Part shown: positions 51,892-64,000 of the stretch, piece by piece | How the letters are laid out: every line of letters starts with the position of its first letter | Numbering within the stretch: position 1 is the first letter of the stretch | Assembly: GCA_900708905.1 (NCBI GenBank) | Contig: CAADRB010000011.1 | Location: forward strand, 3,529,035 to 3,593,034 | DNA: 64,000 bases | Origin: Hymenolepis diminuta | Taxonomy: Eukaryota; Platyhelminthes; Cestoda; Cyclophyllidea; Hymenolepididae | Reading direction: 5' to 3' | Notes under the pieces: model-generated | Told to the model about the DNA's origin: nothing | Database searches by the model: none | What the model saw: the letters and a program-made list of their open reading frames with translations, nothing else | Translations under genes and position numbers: made by a program

Positions 51892-51898
51892 TATAAAG
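51892..51898 (+). promoter_or_regulatory. TATA box of histone H2A
   Basis: TATAAAG, 37 nt before the H2A ATG, leaving room for a short 5' leader as is usual for replication-dependent histone genes. Confidence 0.75.
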
Positions 51899-51907
51899 AT
51901 CTTCTAG

Positions 51908-52321
<414 letters not shown>

Positions 52322-52655
52322 GTGCCCACCAAACCCCTTGTTGTACTCACTCTTTCTGCTAGTTGAAACTGTGTTTCCCTAAATCATTTATGTATATACG
52401 CTTAATCTAAACCAAGACTCGTTTTTTGTTGTGGGGATTAAGGGCGTAGAGTCCCGTTTTATTTGTCCATCGCGCTCGAGAATAACAAATTACGATGACT
52501 ACAATGAGATTTAATTATCGTTAGTACCAACCCCAAGATAACGGCACAAACAAAAAAGCTGAGGATTACAACAGGTTGTACTGAGATAATGATAAAAAGA
52601 GACCAATCACACAAAGATGGAAGGTAAGTAAAGAGAGCACCCCAGTCTGCAGACT
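52322..52655. other. Shared 3' flank of H2A and H2B
   Basis: Convergent 3' ends. No GGCYCTTTTCAGRGCC-like element is visible on either strand. On the H2B strand a perfect 12-nt palindrome AGTCTGCAGACT (52644-52655) follows the stop codon directly, and an ATTAAA (52510-52515) lies about 140 nt downstream; either could contribute to 3' end formation, which is inference. Confidence 0.5.
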
Positions 52656-53024
52656 TTACTTGGAGCCAGTGTATTTGGTAACGGCCTTTGTGCCTTCTGA
52701 AACGGCATGCTTAGCCAATTCACCGGGTAAGAGCAGACGCACAGCAGTCTGAATCTCACGGCTAGTAATGGTTGACTTCTTGTTATAGTGGGCCAATCTG
52801 CTTGATTCTGCGGCAATACGCTCGAAGATGTCGTTAACGAATGAGTTCATGATAGACATGGCCTTTGAGGAAATACCAGTATCAGGATGTACTTGACGCA
52901 AAACCTTATAGATGTAGATAGCATAGCTCTCCTTCCTCCTCCTCTTCTTGGCTTTGTCAGTCTTAGGTACTTTAACCTTAGACGCCTTCTTTGCAGCTTT
53001 TCCCGAGACAACTTTCGGACCCAT
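52656..53024 (-). CDS. Histone H2B (122 aa)
   Basis: Core histone partner of H2A. The intronless frame starts [20 protein letters not shown], has the basic KKRRRKESY stretch that lies between the DNA gyres, then the conserved histone fold ([57 protein letters not shown]) and the C-terminal helix ending [17 protein letters not shown]. The lysine ubiquitylated in animal H2B (AVTKYT context) is present. The N-terminal tail is short and Lys/Ala/Val-rich like that of other flatworm H2Bs. The start is fixed by the family N-terminus; no upstream in-frame Met competes. A TAAATAAAA TATA-like box and CCAAT motifs lie upstream. Confidence 0.99.
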   Translation of the reverse strand: MGPKVVSGKAAKKASKVKVPKTDKAKKRRRKESYAIYIYKVLRQVHPDTGISSKAMSIMNSFVNDIFERIAAESSRLAHYNKKSTITSREIQTAVRLLLPGELAKHAVSEGTKAVTKYTGSK

Positions 53025-53069
53025 TATTATAGAAACGCTAAATCCAAAATGGCGGAGAATCTAATTGCG

Positions 53070-53082
53070 GCTTTTATTTAGT
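53070..53082 (-). promoter_or_regulatory. TATA-like box of histone H2B
   Basis: TAAATAAAAGCC on the - strand about 50 nt before the H2B start. CCAAT motifs lie further upstream: on the - strand at 53171-53175 and inverted at 53138-53142. Confidence 0.55.
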
Positions 53083-53794
53083 GGCGGCGAGCTGTATTCA
53101 CTTACGAATCCTAGAATGTGATTAGTTCAAAATTTATCCAATCGCTGAACTGAAGACATTCCTACCTTTCATTGGTCGACAATGAAGCAATTTTGTCGCC
53201 GTCGTTACATAAACGAATAATAAATGGGGCTTAGTGCATATAAACAAGAGCAATAAAAATACAATTTGTGGTAAAATTAAATAATATTTTAAAACAAATT
53301 TCCGGTATAGTTGTTTATTATAAGCTAAATATTATATCAAAAATTTAATTTTAAAAGAATTATATATTATGCATACCACAACATTTATTAGTCAATAAAA
53401 CACGAAATGTTGGACAAAAAGTGATGAAACACGCGCCGTTTTTCGATTTTATCTCTTCAGTTGTAGAAACTACAATCGTCCATTATTATCTGCTAAAATC
53501 AGCAAATACTTGCCCAAATTATCCAGTATCTCGATCGGTTCATGAATTTTTCAGCCTAAGATATCCATTTTGAGTCTAATCAGCATCTAATATGTGTGAC
53601 ATAACTCTTATGCTTTATGGGTGCTTCAATAAATAAGCCACACATAGGATAAGATAGAGTGCAACCTGTCAACTCTGCAAACGGATAAAACTAAAAATAC
53701 TAAGCTCCCCATAAGTTCCATGGAAAACACTGATTAAAATAAGTTCATGTTTAAACGGTTAACATAAAATAAGTTCCATTGATGCACATAAATG
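53083..53794. other. Upstream region of H2B, no gene seen
   Basis: About 0.7 kb of AT-rich DNA between the H2B promoter and the 3' end of MZT1. Apart from the CCAAT motifs no element is recognised. Histone H3 and H1 are not here. Confidence 0.5.
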
Positions 53795-53800
53795 TTTAAT
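53795..53800 (-). terminator. Poly(A) signal of MZT1 (ATTAAA)
   Basis: ATTAAA on the - strand, 20 nt after the MZT1 stop codon. It is the common AATAAA variant and would give a very short 3' UTR. Confidence 0.5.
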
Positions 53801-53820
53801 AGATTTTACAATATCCATTT

Positions 53821-54045
53821 TCAGAGGCTATTCCGCGTATCATTCGCCTCAGCCTTAAGCCTTTTCGCTTCTGCTTTGAGTTGTTTCACGAGAAGTGCAA
53901 GGGCTGTCGGATCAACTCCTTGATTCAAAAGACGCAAAGATGCCTGGAGCTCTTCTTGACTCAATCCAGTTTCTAACTCGTTTGAAATACAGTAAAGGAC
54001 CTCAAATACTTCTGCGTTTGCCGATTCATCCTGTAAACTTGACAT
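53821..54045 (-). CDS. MZT1: Mitotic-spindle organizing protein 1 (MOZART1)
   Basis: Small subunit of the gamma-tubulin complex: it binds the N-terminal regions of GCP proteins and helps recruit and activate gamma-tubulin ring complexes at centrosomes and spindle poles. The 74-residue frame has the family's size and three-helix layout: VFEVLYCISNELETGL, then SQEELQASLRLLNQGVDP, then TALALLVKQLKAEAKRLKAE. The ETGL and LNQGVDP(T)AL segments are the family signature (human: NTGL and EQGINPEAL). It has no intron. The ATG follows directly on TTTTCCCTTCTAG, a strong splice acceptor with no room for a 5' UTR, which fits trans-splicing of a flatworm spliced leader; several flatworm leaders end in AUG. 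It lies 128 nt downstream of the SNAPC3 stop on the same strand, so the two are probably transcribed together. Identification rests on motif memory, not a search. Confidence 0.9.
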   Translation of the reverse strand: MSSLQDESANAEVFEVLYCISNELETGLSQEELQASLRLLNQGVDPTALALLVKQLKAEAKRLKAEANDTRNSL

Positions 54046-54058
54046 CTAGAAGGGAAAA
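54046..54058 (-). promoter_or_regulatory. Putative trans-splice acceptor of MZT1
   Basis: TTTTCCCTTCTAG on the - strand, immediately before the MZT1 ATG. The SNAPC3 coding region is closed by its own stop and poly(A) signal upstream, so a cis-splice from SNAPC3 is not needed; a spliced leader is the natural partner. This is inference. Confidence 0.6.
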
Positions 54059-54133
54059 CTAATATACATCCAATCATAACTCTCACTTTTTGCTAAATTC
54101 AATAAAATGTACCCGAGTTACAAAAATATTAGA

Positions 54134-54139
54134 TTTATT
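54134..54139 (-). terminator. Poly(A) signal of SNAPC3 (AATAAA)
   Basis: AATAAA on the - strand, 34 nt after the SNAPC3 stop and 75 nt before the MZT1 splice acceptor, the spacing typical of polycistronic units resolved by coupled polyadenylation and trans-splicing. Confidence 0.65.
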
Positions 54140-54173
54140 TACAATATTGTTGGTATGAGAAGCACAAAATGCG

Positions 54174-55810
54174 TTATCGGCAGAATTCATAGCCAAAGAA
54201 TTTCTGAACTCGGAATTGAGGATGAATTTTCTTCCCATCAGGGGTATAAAGGAGGTAACGAAGACAAGTTATGCAAAGGGCAGTAGGATCCTTTGGTAAT
54301 AGGTCGCCAGCATCATGAACCAACCATTGAGCTCGAAGGCAGCTGCAAGCTTCACAGGACATATGCTTTTGGGGTGCCTTTCCGGTACAGATTGGATATG
54401 AATCCACCGATCGGGCAGTTGTTCGGTCCGTCAGTCTAGTAAAAGCAAAAAATTGATTAAGTATTAATCAGGAATTCAACCTTAATGGGAACTGATTGGG
54501 TGCGCACATTTCCACTCAACCGTTAACATGTTTATCGATCAGTTGATCAGTACTCACAAACTAGATAGCTTAGATCGTCATTCAAATGATCAAATTTTCC
54601 GTTGTGAGCGAAAACAACCACAATCATCGTAACCTGTTTTCGCGCATGAGATTTGAATCATAAAAAAGATCAGATAAGAAGCATTGAAAAAGGGTAGAAC
54701 AAACCTCATAGAAGTGATAATGATGATATGTTCACAATTTCCTTGATGAAGGAAGAGATAAGGTTTTCCCAGCGTTAGTTTTAGGTTTCCGAGGACATGA
54801 TCTGTCATATTAGTAGATGTGTAGGAATCACTCTCTTTTTCAATCCTGTTATTATGCCAATCAATCACTCCCCTAAAAAAGAAGAGTAGTAAATGACAAA
54901 TCGGTAGCGAAAAAGCTATAAAAGTTAGTAGGAGCTTACAAACTCAAACGAGTGGCTCTGGAGTCTCGCATATCATCATAAAAGACGCCTTCAATGAAGA
55001 AATAGGAGGAGGGATAAATCGCTCTAGCTGGGATGTGCAAGTCTGGGTTATCTAGAGCTTCTGAACAATCACCTAGGTAAATCATATCTTGTGGGCACAT
55101 TATAGCATCTCGAAGGGTGCTCAATGACTGCGTTCCTAAAATTTCAATCCGCTGTTCCATGACCATCGTCCACGGCTATAGTTGGATGTAAGGGGGGATG
55201 ACAGAATATGGATAAATATGAATAAAAAAACGCAAACTTACCGCATTGCTGCAGTCAACAAGATTAAGTGCAACTGGGCGATAGACGAAAACGGTGAAGA
55301 TGACATCTTGAATCGGTAAACCGCCTTCAAGTGGGCCATCGGGTTTATTCAAATAACACATATCAACAAGAGGCCTGCGGAACCGACTGCGAATACTAAG
55401 CGAATTTTTAAAGGCATCTTTGTCGTTAAAGCTCTTTGGAATTGCATCAAGGGTATTTAATCTCTCCAGTTTACGTCCCAGCCTATCGGGAACATGGTGA
55501 AGCAATTCATCAAGTGTATAGAATTCATCTTCAGTGTAAAGATAATCTAAACTAAAAGAATAATAAATTGTCAATGAAAATAGCACAATTAGGCGGGATT
55601 GAATTAAATTTACCTGCAATCATTTTGTAATTCTTCGAAAATTTCTTCGCTGCCTAATAGGGACACCATATGATATTTAAAATGTGATTCTGCCTCCTCT
55701 TCCGTGACGGAAAAAAACTCTTCTGGTAACTCGTGAAAAAATGCTTCGAGAAGTTCTTTACCAGTTATGGTGGGACACGGCAAAGAAACGTATTCGTGGG
55801 AGCCAGACAT
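54174..55810 (-). CDS. SNAPC3: snRNA-activating protein complex subunit 3 (SNAP50), five exons
   Basis: Subunit of the SNAP complex, which binds the proximal sequence element of snRNA promoters and starts Pol II and Pol III transcription of snRNA genes in the nucleus. Exons on the - strand: 55810-55614, 55551-55242, 55175-54940, 54872-54705, 54435-54174. All four introns have GT-AG ends and all phases agree, giving 390 residues (human about 411). Introns are 62, 66, 67 and 269 nt. The N-terminal third is acidic and poorly conserved. The family core follows: LRDAIMCPQDMIYLGD near residue 190, FFIEGVFYDDMRD near 230, GKPYLFLHQGNCEHIIIIT (283-301), then the Cys-rich C-terminus with CEAC (331-334) and CITC (358-361) and LLYTPDGKK. 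His290, Cys294, His296 and the two CxxC pairs are likely zinc ligands. The ATG at 55810 is the first in frame of exon 1; an acceptor-like CCTATTAG lies 23 nt upstream. It precedes MZT1 in tandem. Confidence 0.92.
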
Positions 55811-57294
55811 TTTCGCTTGTCGCGGTATTTGGCTAATAGGATTGAAGACTCAAAGGAGAATTATTTGAATAATATTTTTAAATATATTAATTTTAGTAAA
55901 GTTACCTTATATCATACCTTTCACTTATTATTAGTTTCACAAGCTCAAAAGATATTTTAAAGGTAAGCGTACTTTTAATGTTCTAAAGAGCTTACAAAAG
56001 ATAAGTATATCGATGATTATTCCATAACCCAATTGCATTAGCAATCTATTGAAAGCAGGCAAAATGGAAACGAGATAATTTTGTAGATAATGGCTTCATA
56101 ACAAAGTCATAGAAATAAAGTGTGATTCCCTCAAATAAATGCCTTCTGAAGATATGTTAACATTAATCAAATTCCTTATGAACAATCACTTCATGAAATT
56201 AATTCAGCTAGTTTCGTACAAAAACTTTTTTTATAAAGCAGAAAAAACCTTCATGTAAATGGAACTTTGAAAACCATACTATCTTCCATGATTCTTTCGA
56301 AACAAACAATTTATATGTAGCTCTCAAGGAACATATAAAATTTCTTGCCTTAGCTGACATTATTATTTCTAAGGTGTACGTTCCAAAATTAATTCCATAG
56401 ATACTTATTATTTGGTTCCTGAGGAACTCCCGATTTGCGATTTCCATTTTCCGAACTGATATAGTTCTTATTAGGTTAGGCGAATAACATTAACTAAATA
56501 GATTAACTGAATACGCTAATTTGTGTGGACCTATCAATGACAAAAAATCGCGTCTGCACTGTCATAATTTTCATATAATAAATTTTCATCGACTGTTCAT
56601 CAGACGGACATAGAACGCACTAAGTTTACACTTAATGCACTTAGTATAATTTAATTTGTCTTGCTTATCCTTTCTGATTGTCAAATAAAGCTGTGTAACG
56701 CTCATTCGTAACGCTTTAAATTCTAATCCCTACTTTGCTTCCGTTACACATAAGAAATAATATTTTCCCCAAAAATCTTATATGTAAGTTTCTTTATCTT
56801 CTATCTTTTGATTTCCTTTAATTTGAACGAACTTATTTACATTGCGGTTGCAAATGGAGCATAATATAAATCGACCTATCGACATGAAAGTGTGCGTATT
56901 ATTCTGATATAGTGGTTTGGGTCGTTTTGTATTGTGGTGTTGTCGGGTAGTATCTGTAACTAGTACAACATCTTAGGGAATCTAAGAGTCGGTTATAGTA
57001 TCGTAGAGAGAAGAGTGGGTTATAAATATCCTATAACGTAACCCATTTCTTTTAACAAACCTCTCTCCTCACTTTTTATAGTGGTCTAGAATACCTTTGT
57101 CCATCACTAAACTCTTGGACTTCCAATTTTGGAAAGGATGTCGTATCCTGTTAGCTTTTAGTGAGATCATTAGATTCATGCGGGGATGGGGAGTATCTTT
57201 CAGCATTACTTTGTTGGGCTCCTAAAGAAGTTCCTTTATTGTTAATTAGTATTGCTTTATGCACCAAGAAATAATCTGAACCGGTTTAAGCATA

Positions 57295-57544
57295 CAATTG
57301 CTATAGCCAGCAGATGTCTAACAACATCTGGCGATTAGAAAAGATTTACTAACGATAAGATCTCCACTACAGTGTCCACAGGCGGTCCCGCCGTGTGTTT
57401 GCATGTTTGCGCACAAACAGATGTCGATCATCATGCCGAGACACCGACAATGATACATGACTGACGTCTAACAGAGAAATGTTTTGTATATAAACCTAAT
57501 TGATTACTAATTAATAAATCGGGGTGACTTGCCTGCCACCTCCG
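57295..57544 (-). repeat. Dispersed repeat family C, copy 2
   Basis: On the - strand it begins GGAGGTGGCAGGCAAGTCACC, continues with GACGTCAGTC, GTCGGTGTCTCGGCATGATG and ATCGACA, then about 80 extra bases, and ends TCTAATCGCCAG and GACATCTGCTGGCTATAGC. Copy 1 is on the + strand at 16.3 kb. The first hairpin is less perfect here. Confidence 0.7.
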
Positions 57545-57939
57545 GACTGATCTGGCGACATGAGTGACTTGATTTATTCTTTCTAATCGATCGATGTGGC
57601 CCCGATAGATCCTTCTTCGCGTTATTACAACAGCCAAACCGACTTAATTGTCTAGTCACTTATTGAAGCTGCCAGTAGAATTTTTGAGTAACAACGAAAT
57701 TAAATTCTTCTGGACTGAGGGAGTGGCAGGATCTTAGCACGTCTATTTAATGATAATTAATTAAAAACACATATTACAGCACCCAAAGCATTTTGCTATG
57801 GTGAAAAGAAGCAAACCTTTAAAAAAATTATATATATTTATATACTACTTATGGTAAAGAGAACACCTTTACAGGTTTCTCATGGAAAAGCATCTGAATA
57901 CATAAACTCATGAAGCATCCCAATAGGTGTTAGGTGAAG

Positions 57940-58150
57940 GAGACCGAGTAGAAGAGAAGATTGAAGTCACAGCATGAAAAAGTTTCACAACTTTTAATAT
58001 TTGGATTCAGATCGTATGCAGTTCATTTCTCGGGTACAGTCAACTGTTTCATATTCTATTACATCCAAAATATTTTTTTATATCATATGTCAGGACTTTC
58101 TCCCTTTTTGTGAGTGAATTCATGTTTGTGGCGTTCAAGACTTGTTAACC
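57940..58150 (+). repeat. Dispersed repeat family D, 3' part
   Basis: TTTGGATTCAGATCGTATGC, TTTCATATTCTATTA, CATATGTC and GTGAATTCATGTTTGTGGC match, in order, the second half of the copy at 19990-20260. The first half is not recognisable. Confidence 0.45.
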
Positions 58151-61100
58151 AGAGAAATTAAATTATAATGATAGCAGAGCCCACTAAATATCACCCAGTT
58201 GAACTCAAATGATATCATAAAATGCTCTTATTTAAAAAGTATTTTGTAGTTTGAGAAATGCACGTTTTCGCTATTTCTTTCTTTGCTCCATGAATCCGCC
58301 TTTCATTCTGAATCACGAAGTTTGTTCCGTAGGCAATTTTACAAAATTTTCGAATGTCTACGGAGTGTAATTTGGCTAGTCCAATAATCTGATCCCTTCA
58401 CTGCGACACTATACCAGTGTTTTTCCACCTAGCACATTTCTAGAAATTCCCTTAAATCCCTTAAATAATAAAAATGGAAAAAGAAACCCAAGAGAATATT
58501 GGGTGGTGAATTTAAAGCTAATTTATAAAATTATAACTCTGAAGTCCCTTTTGGAAAGTGTTTTCCGACGCTTATCTTGGGTCAAGGGATGCCATCTTTG
58601 AGTCATCCTAATGAGAAACTCGAATTCTACCAGACCCCTTATTAATTAAATGTAGCCAGTGCGTTTTAGCATTCCGCTCACTGAATGTCTGTTGATGGGT
58701 ATTCAACTGGCAAACCCGCAGACAGGCACAATAACCTGTTCACCATTGACGTTCATAGATAACTTAGTATGCATACTATATAGTCGCAGCTGATCAACAT
58801 TGATGAATATTTTGTCCGCATCACTGGGACTGATAAGAAATTGCGAGACTTCTGAGTCATCATTACATGTTCATCGCTCCATCACATTAGAACCCAACGA
58901 GGTTATAGGATAATATCGCTTGCTAAGAGGTTGATGAATCGTTCATCATTATTAAAATTGTCCCTTGGCTTGATAAGACTTTTTCCCTTCGAATTTTTGG
59001 ACCTTGTCTTAAATACGAGATCCAGAATATAGTCCGAATGATTTCCTACTGCTTAGACAACCAATAAGGATAATCTATTAAAATATTGATGAAAAGGACC
59101 TCTTAAAGTACAGTCTTAATTGTGTGTCTATCAAATGGACGTAACCGGTAACTATTTTTTTGAACTATTAGTCAGGCGTTCCGGAACGGGCATTGAGCTA
59201 TCCCTGACTATCAACTAGCAGTTGAATTGCAGTGAAAATCCCAGTAAACAATCTTTTTAATAGCATCTGAATCATAGGAATAACAGAGGCAGTTTAACAA
59301 GTAAGTAAAGGAAGTAAGAAGAGAGAAATAAGTAAAAGAATCAAGAGGCTTTCTATTTCTGGATTTCAAAACCGTCCTCTTGTCTGCAGATTATTCAGTT
59401 GTACATTTCTAACTTATTATTTAATTATTTATTAATCATCTCCATCACAGTAAAATTCTAAATTACATGATTTCCTCAACTCTTCTATTTTCACAAACGT
59501 CTTAAGCCAATTATTCGCAGGATAAGATAGATTATTTACACATTTAGGATAGTCAGTTCGCCAACTCCTTCTAATCTCATACACATTTGCCGATGACATC
59601 GAGCCTGTCAGCATGCAGTTTTTCACTTTCATACAACTTTAATTGTGATTCGTGTTTTAGTAAGCACTGGATAGATTACTAGGGTTCAGCATTTAAATCA
59701 TATCTTTTTTCTAACCGAATGATTTCGCTGCATCTACTTTGGGCTATTTTAAGCCAACTCTCTGTTTAATAAACATTAAATTTTCCAACCTTCGAGAATG
59801 AGGAACTCAAGGACAGTTTGATTATTGTATCCTCTTTTGATTGAAGGCATGCCTAGAAACTGAGGAGATGTCTTTGTGATTATGTAGTCATTTTCATTTT
59901 CTGCCAGAGCTTTAATATTCATTTTTTTTCCTCTGTATAACTGTTTTAATATGCTATCATCTACCTAAAGATAGACAATAGTAGACAAACTATATAGAAA
60001 AAGAGGTTTGATAAACCACTACGGTTTTGGACAATGTAGATTTGCAGTGACATTATTCCGCATACACGCTATCTTTCATCGTGATTCACTGATCTACCTT
60101 ATCTAATTTATTTCTTTTCACGGAGTTATGTGTTTGACTCATCCCTTCGGTCCTCAAGCGGTTTATCGATTTTCTGTGTTGGCACCTGCGTTGTGAGCTT
60201 TATGCTCCAGTCGAATTACTTTTCAGCTTGCTGGTAGCAGGTTAGGTACTTCCTCTCAGTTCGTCTTCTTCTGTTATTAAAACTGCTTCATTTCTATCTT
60301 GAGTTTGTATGGTTGGAAAGTGCTGTTACCTATGGCTCTTTCTAGGCTAATGCCTATTCTGCAATAGGACCTCCTTATTTCAAAATTTAGCTTGTTAGTG
60401 GATGTCCTTGTTTATTCAATTCTCTAAAATAAATCTTAAAAATAAGCTCGAATAAGCGTACATAGCACATCAAAGATAGCGTATCAGATTTTATGATAAT
60501 TCAACATTTGAATTATCCCTAAATATTAAATAAGTGATACTATTAAGTGAAAAATTATTTATTAAATATTTACTTCTTAAATTTATGATTCGTAAAACAG
60601 ATTGATGTTGGCGATTAGGGAAAATAAGGCACATGGATAAGATTTTGGCTCGCTGAAATGAAACTAGGCCCAAACTTGTCTAATACAACTCCACTAGTGA
60701 GAAGAAATTACTGTGTGGGAACCACTTATTGGCGATCTCTCTCTCTTATTGAAGTATGTTTGCATTTTAATAGTCATAAAGGAAAAAAAACAAGTATTTC
60801 ATTGTCTTAAAACATCTTTGAAATATTCTTTCCCTTCTTTATTATCCAATTGATTGCCATGGCATTGATAATAATAATAATCAAAACAGCTTAGATGACA
60901 ACCATTTCTGTAAATGAAAAGACACTATTTGCATTTCTTTTGAATAATTAATTAAGAAATCAAGGTCAGCGATACAATTACCTGGTATGTTAGGAAGCCT
61001 AATCTTGGTCCACCGTACTCTTGTTTTCTTCATTATTCTTTAATTTCCGAAACATCAGATAATAATTTAGCTAAATCTTCAGTAAGAATATTAGTAATAA

Positions 61101-64000
61101 TTAGCATATATGGTACTGTGTAACGATTTTGGCTGCTCATTTCCCTACAGACGTTTAATATCTTGTTTCTCATGTCAATTTAATCCATTTCACTTATCCC
61201 TTCATTTCTCGTCCGCCAAGCTGTTTTTACGTTTCCCACATTATCTAAAATCCGTATTTTTAGCCTTACTTTACTCACGAGCATCAAGATTAATGTATAT
61301 TTTTTCTCTTATCCTACATTATACATATTCTAACTCAGTTCTTATCTTAAGATAGTGAAAATCATAAAGTCGTGAAGTTCCCATGGTACATTGATACCTT
61401 TAAATCTGTGACCCTCTCCCAAAATGAGATAAACATAAGCCTTCATTCGATCAGTGCAATATGCTCACTTAAGTTAGCTGCGAATCAAAACGATGAATAA
61501 CTTTATCCACATATTGTTTATGGAGCTTCGATTCCAGACACCGAGAAATTATATGCAAGTTTAAAGGTGATCGTCTTTAAGTATGCATTAACGAAGAGCT
61601 TATGACAAGTCAATGCAAACTCTGGGGATTTGAGCATCATATTACTCATTTCTGCGGTGATTATTAGGTCATTTTCAGTAGGGCTGACTTATTACTTCAT
61701 CTTTGGGGCAAGACGAAAAATTCAAAACTATTTTTGAAAAGTGGCGTATGGTACATCTGCACAAATCTGCACATCTCTCCAAATAGAGAAATGTAAAATT
61801 GTTCGGATGAGCTCTTTAGTCTACTCTGGCTATCTACTGAATGAGTTAAGGTGATAAAACTGCTAGTGAGACTTATACAGATACTAAGTTCGAACATGGT
61901 TTTGATTAGGATAAGAGTAAAGCTACCAGAAACGCCCATTGAATCCGTTCTTCTATCATGTCTATGTACAGGTCTTTACGGAAAAGATGATGTATTGTCC
62001 AAAACGCGACCGAAATCTCATTTACCAAAATAGGTCCCTCTAAATCAGTGCTACACAAAGATTTGATTAAAACGACTCTAATCAAATGTGAAAAAGGCGA
62101 CAGGTGAAATTTGAATGAGAAACCATATAGAGACATCCGTTTATCGTACTATCAAACACAAATAACAACTGATATTCGTGCGTAAAAAAGAGGTAATATA
62201 TATGGACCTTCGGTGTCATCGACTCTTCGCAAATGAAAGCGCGATGAATAGACAAACTTGAAAATGATATATCAACTGGTAGGCCCTTTTGTTCAATGGA
62301 TTAATGTCACAAAGACTATGCACAAGAAGAGTAATATAAACTGAGTTTCTCTCTTTCTGATACTCAATAAGAAAAAGAAATGAATGAAAAGATGATTCTG
62401 GGACTCATAAAATTTGACTACGGATTACCACTGGGATGAATTGAGAACAGGATATCAGTATACTTTTGTCGCATTTATTGATTGCATAGGTATACAATTT
62501 TTGGAATACAAGCCAATAAGGGCGAAGTGGTACATCAGCGCCTTGCAATCATCATCTGGTAAATAATACTTAGTAGGTGAAAAGAATTTTATCTAATTTC
62601 ATCATTAATTAATTGCCCAGAGGAAGAAGGAACCTGAAGAAGACGAAGACTCTGTACTCTAGGATAGTAAATCTAGTTGAATGGAATTGATTTTGACGTA
62701 GTCAGTTAACGTATTTAACTTCACACTTTCAAAATGCATATCTCTTCTCATGATTGTTATGTTCTACCTACGAAATTTTCCACTGACGATTTATTAGCGT
62801 ACCGCAGATAATTAGGATCTGTATTTTTCTTTTTGGGGGAAAATATATTGATCATCGGTTTGTTTTTAATATGTTTTCAGCATGCTATAATTGGATAATT
62901 TCAATTTCTCGTATAAAGTAGAAAGATGTATAGTAATCTACATCAGTTTTGTAAGGCAGTCACATTTGACAGTTAGAAAGTTTTGAGAAGAAATTCCTAT
63001 TTAGTTTGAAATTGTATTTTGACCTGTGATATTTGGAGATGTGCTCGGCTAGAGTTTGGTTCTAAACATTGTTTAGCGGAACGTCAAGGGTTGAATTTTT
63101 ATTTCAATTTAATTTATTTTTACTTAAATTATTTCATTAAAGAAGAACAAAGGGACGATAGTGACCTTGCAACCGGTAAACTGAAATTGACATTGTGAGG
63201 CAGTAAAACTCATAACACAGGTGTTGGAAAACCGGGAAAATCGATAAACTGCTTAAAGACCGAGGATGAGCCATGCAAATAACTGTATGAAGAGTAAAAA
63301 TCGATATGCATGTCATGATAATTAATAACGTACATATGGGATAAAATCACCGCATTTTGGTTTTAAAAGTGGAGTTACCAAGTTATTTTAATCAACGCGT
63401 CTGAAATTCATTTTATTACAATTTTTCAGATTAATTTTCTTAAAATGCATATCCTCAATGATTAAACTAAAACGTGAGATCCTATTTAAGCCATCTTATT
63501 ACCTGTTCCATAGAGTTATTTATCGTTATCAAAATGATGATTATATATGACCTCATAGAATGACAAGGTCATGTGAGTAAGCTCTACTTCTCAAGCATTT
63601 CAACGGTATTTGTTTGGCAAGTGAATGGTATTTCGGTTTGAAATAACTTCTTTCAATGTTCATTTCAACATGAAAAACCAAAAAAATTAGATGGGTGGGA
63701 ACCGACCACTTAAAACAATTTTCCGGTCGCTCAGCTCTAAACAATATGAACATAGGAACTCAAGCGCTCTCATAGAAATTCGAAAGGCATTTTCTAAAGT
63801 TTCGAGTCTAGAATGTCAAGTCTTGTCACACTGAACTGAAACAGTTTTCTCCTACGTTTTAACTTTCTGTCCGAAAAATCCATTTAACAGTTCTATTAGA
63901 AACCAAAACTGCTGAAATATCAAAAATTGAAGTAAACCCTGAATTTACTATTTATAATTCTGAATATTAAGGCAATCCCACACCAATCAGTGGTGCCGTA

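Larger units (their letters stand above)
55811..64000. other. Non-coding DNA, no gene seen
   Basis: Upstream flank of SNAPC3 and beyond. No convincing exon, RNA gene or mobile-element protein on either strand; frames of 60-81 codons are all within chance. Two repeat copies are recognised (57295-57544 and 57940-58150). Overlapping frames on both strands at 61.7-62.1 kb have no recognisable motif. Confidence 0.5.

Noticed and set aside
54600..54650. Extra SNAPC3 exon inside intron 4
   Set aside because: An AG near 54632 and a GTGAGT near 54556 delimit an open stretch, but joining it to exon 4 gives an early stop; direct joining of exon 4 to 54435 keeps the frame and the family sequence.

Overview
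This window is nuclear DNA from an animal and most probably from a parasitic flatworm. It is AT-rich, most genes are interrupted by introns, exons are small islands in long non-coding DNA, and a run of Ns (44911-45811) marks an assembly gap. The flatworm call is an inference. It rests on the core histone sequences, on introns of about 60-70 nt, and on a tight two-gene tandem (SNAPC3 then MZT1) whose second gene has a splice acceptor directly before its ATG, as expected for spliced-leader trans-splicing. A cestode with an AT-rich genome such as Hymenolepis fits best, but the species cannot be fixed from the sequence alone.

Layout. From 1 to about 44.9 kb there are only three convincing coding exons, all on the + strand: a membrane-protein-like exon near 2.9-3.4 kb, an exon with a type II membrane anchor near 12.5-13.0 kb, and a 3'-terminal exon with one membrane segment and a downstream poly(A) signal near 39.0-39.6 kb. 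I do not recognise their families with confidence. The rest of this part is intronic or intergenic DNA with decayed dispersed repeats. After the N gap, 46.9-47.8 kb holds a multi-exon gene with two introns that each contain a C/D-box snoRNA of the U27 (SNORD27) type, predicted to methylate A27 of 18S rRNA. From 50.6 to 53.0 kb lie three intronless replication-type histone genes: H4 (-), H2A (+) and H2B (-). From 53.8 to 55.8 kb are two - strand genes, SNAPC3 (five exons, 390 aa) followed by MZT1 (74 aa). From 55.8 to 64 kb I see no gene, only a few repeat copies.

The recognised genes are housekeeping: chromatin packaging, rRNA 2'-O-methylation, snRNA transcription (SNAPC3 in the SNAP complex) and microtubule nucleation (MZT1 in the gamma-tubulin complex). 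The most notable points are the tandem U27-like snoRNAs in a host gene resembling the vertebrate U22 host gene in content, the SNAPC3-MZT1 pair as a probable polycistron, the tail-to-tail H2A/H2B arrangement with no recognisable canonical histone 3' stem-loop, and several dispersed repeat families.
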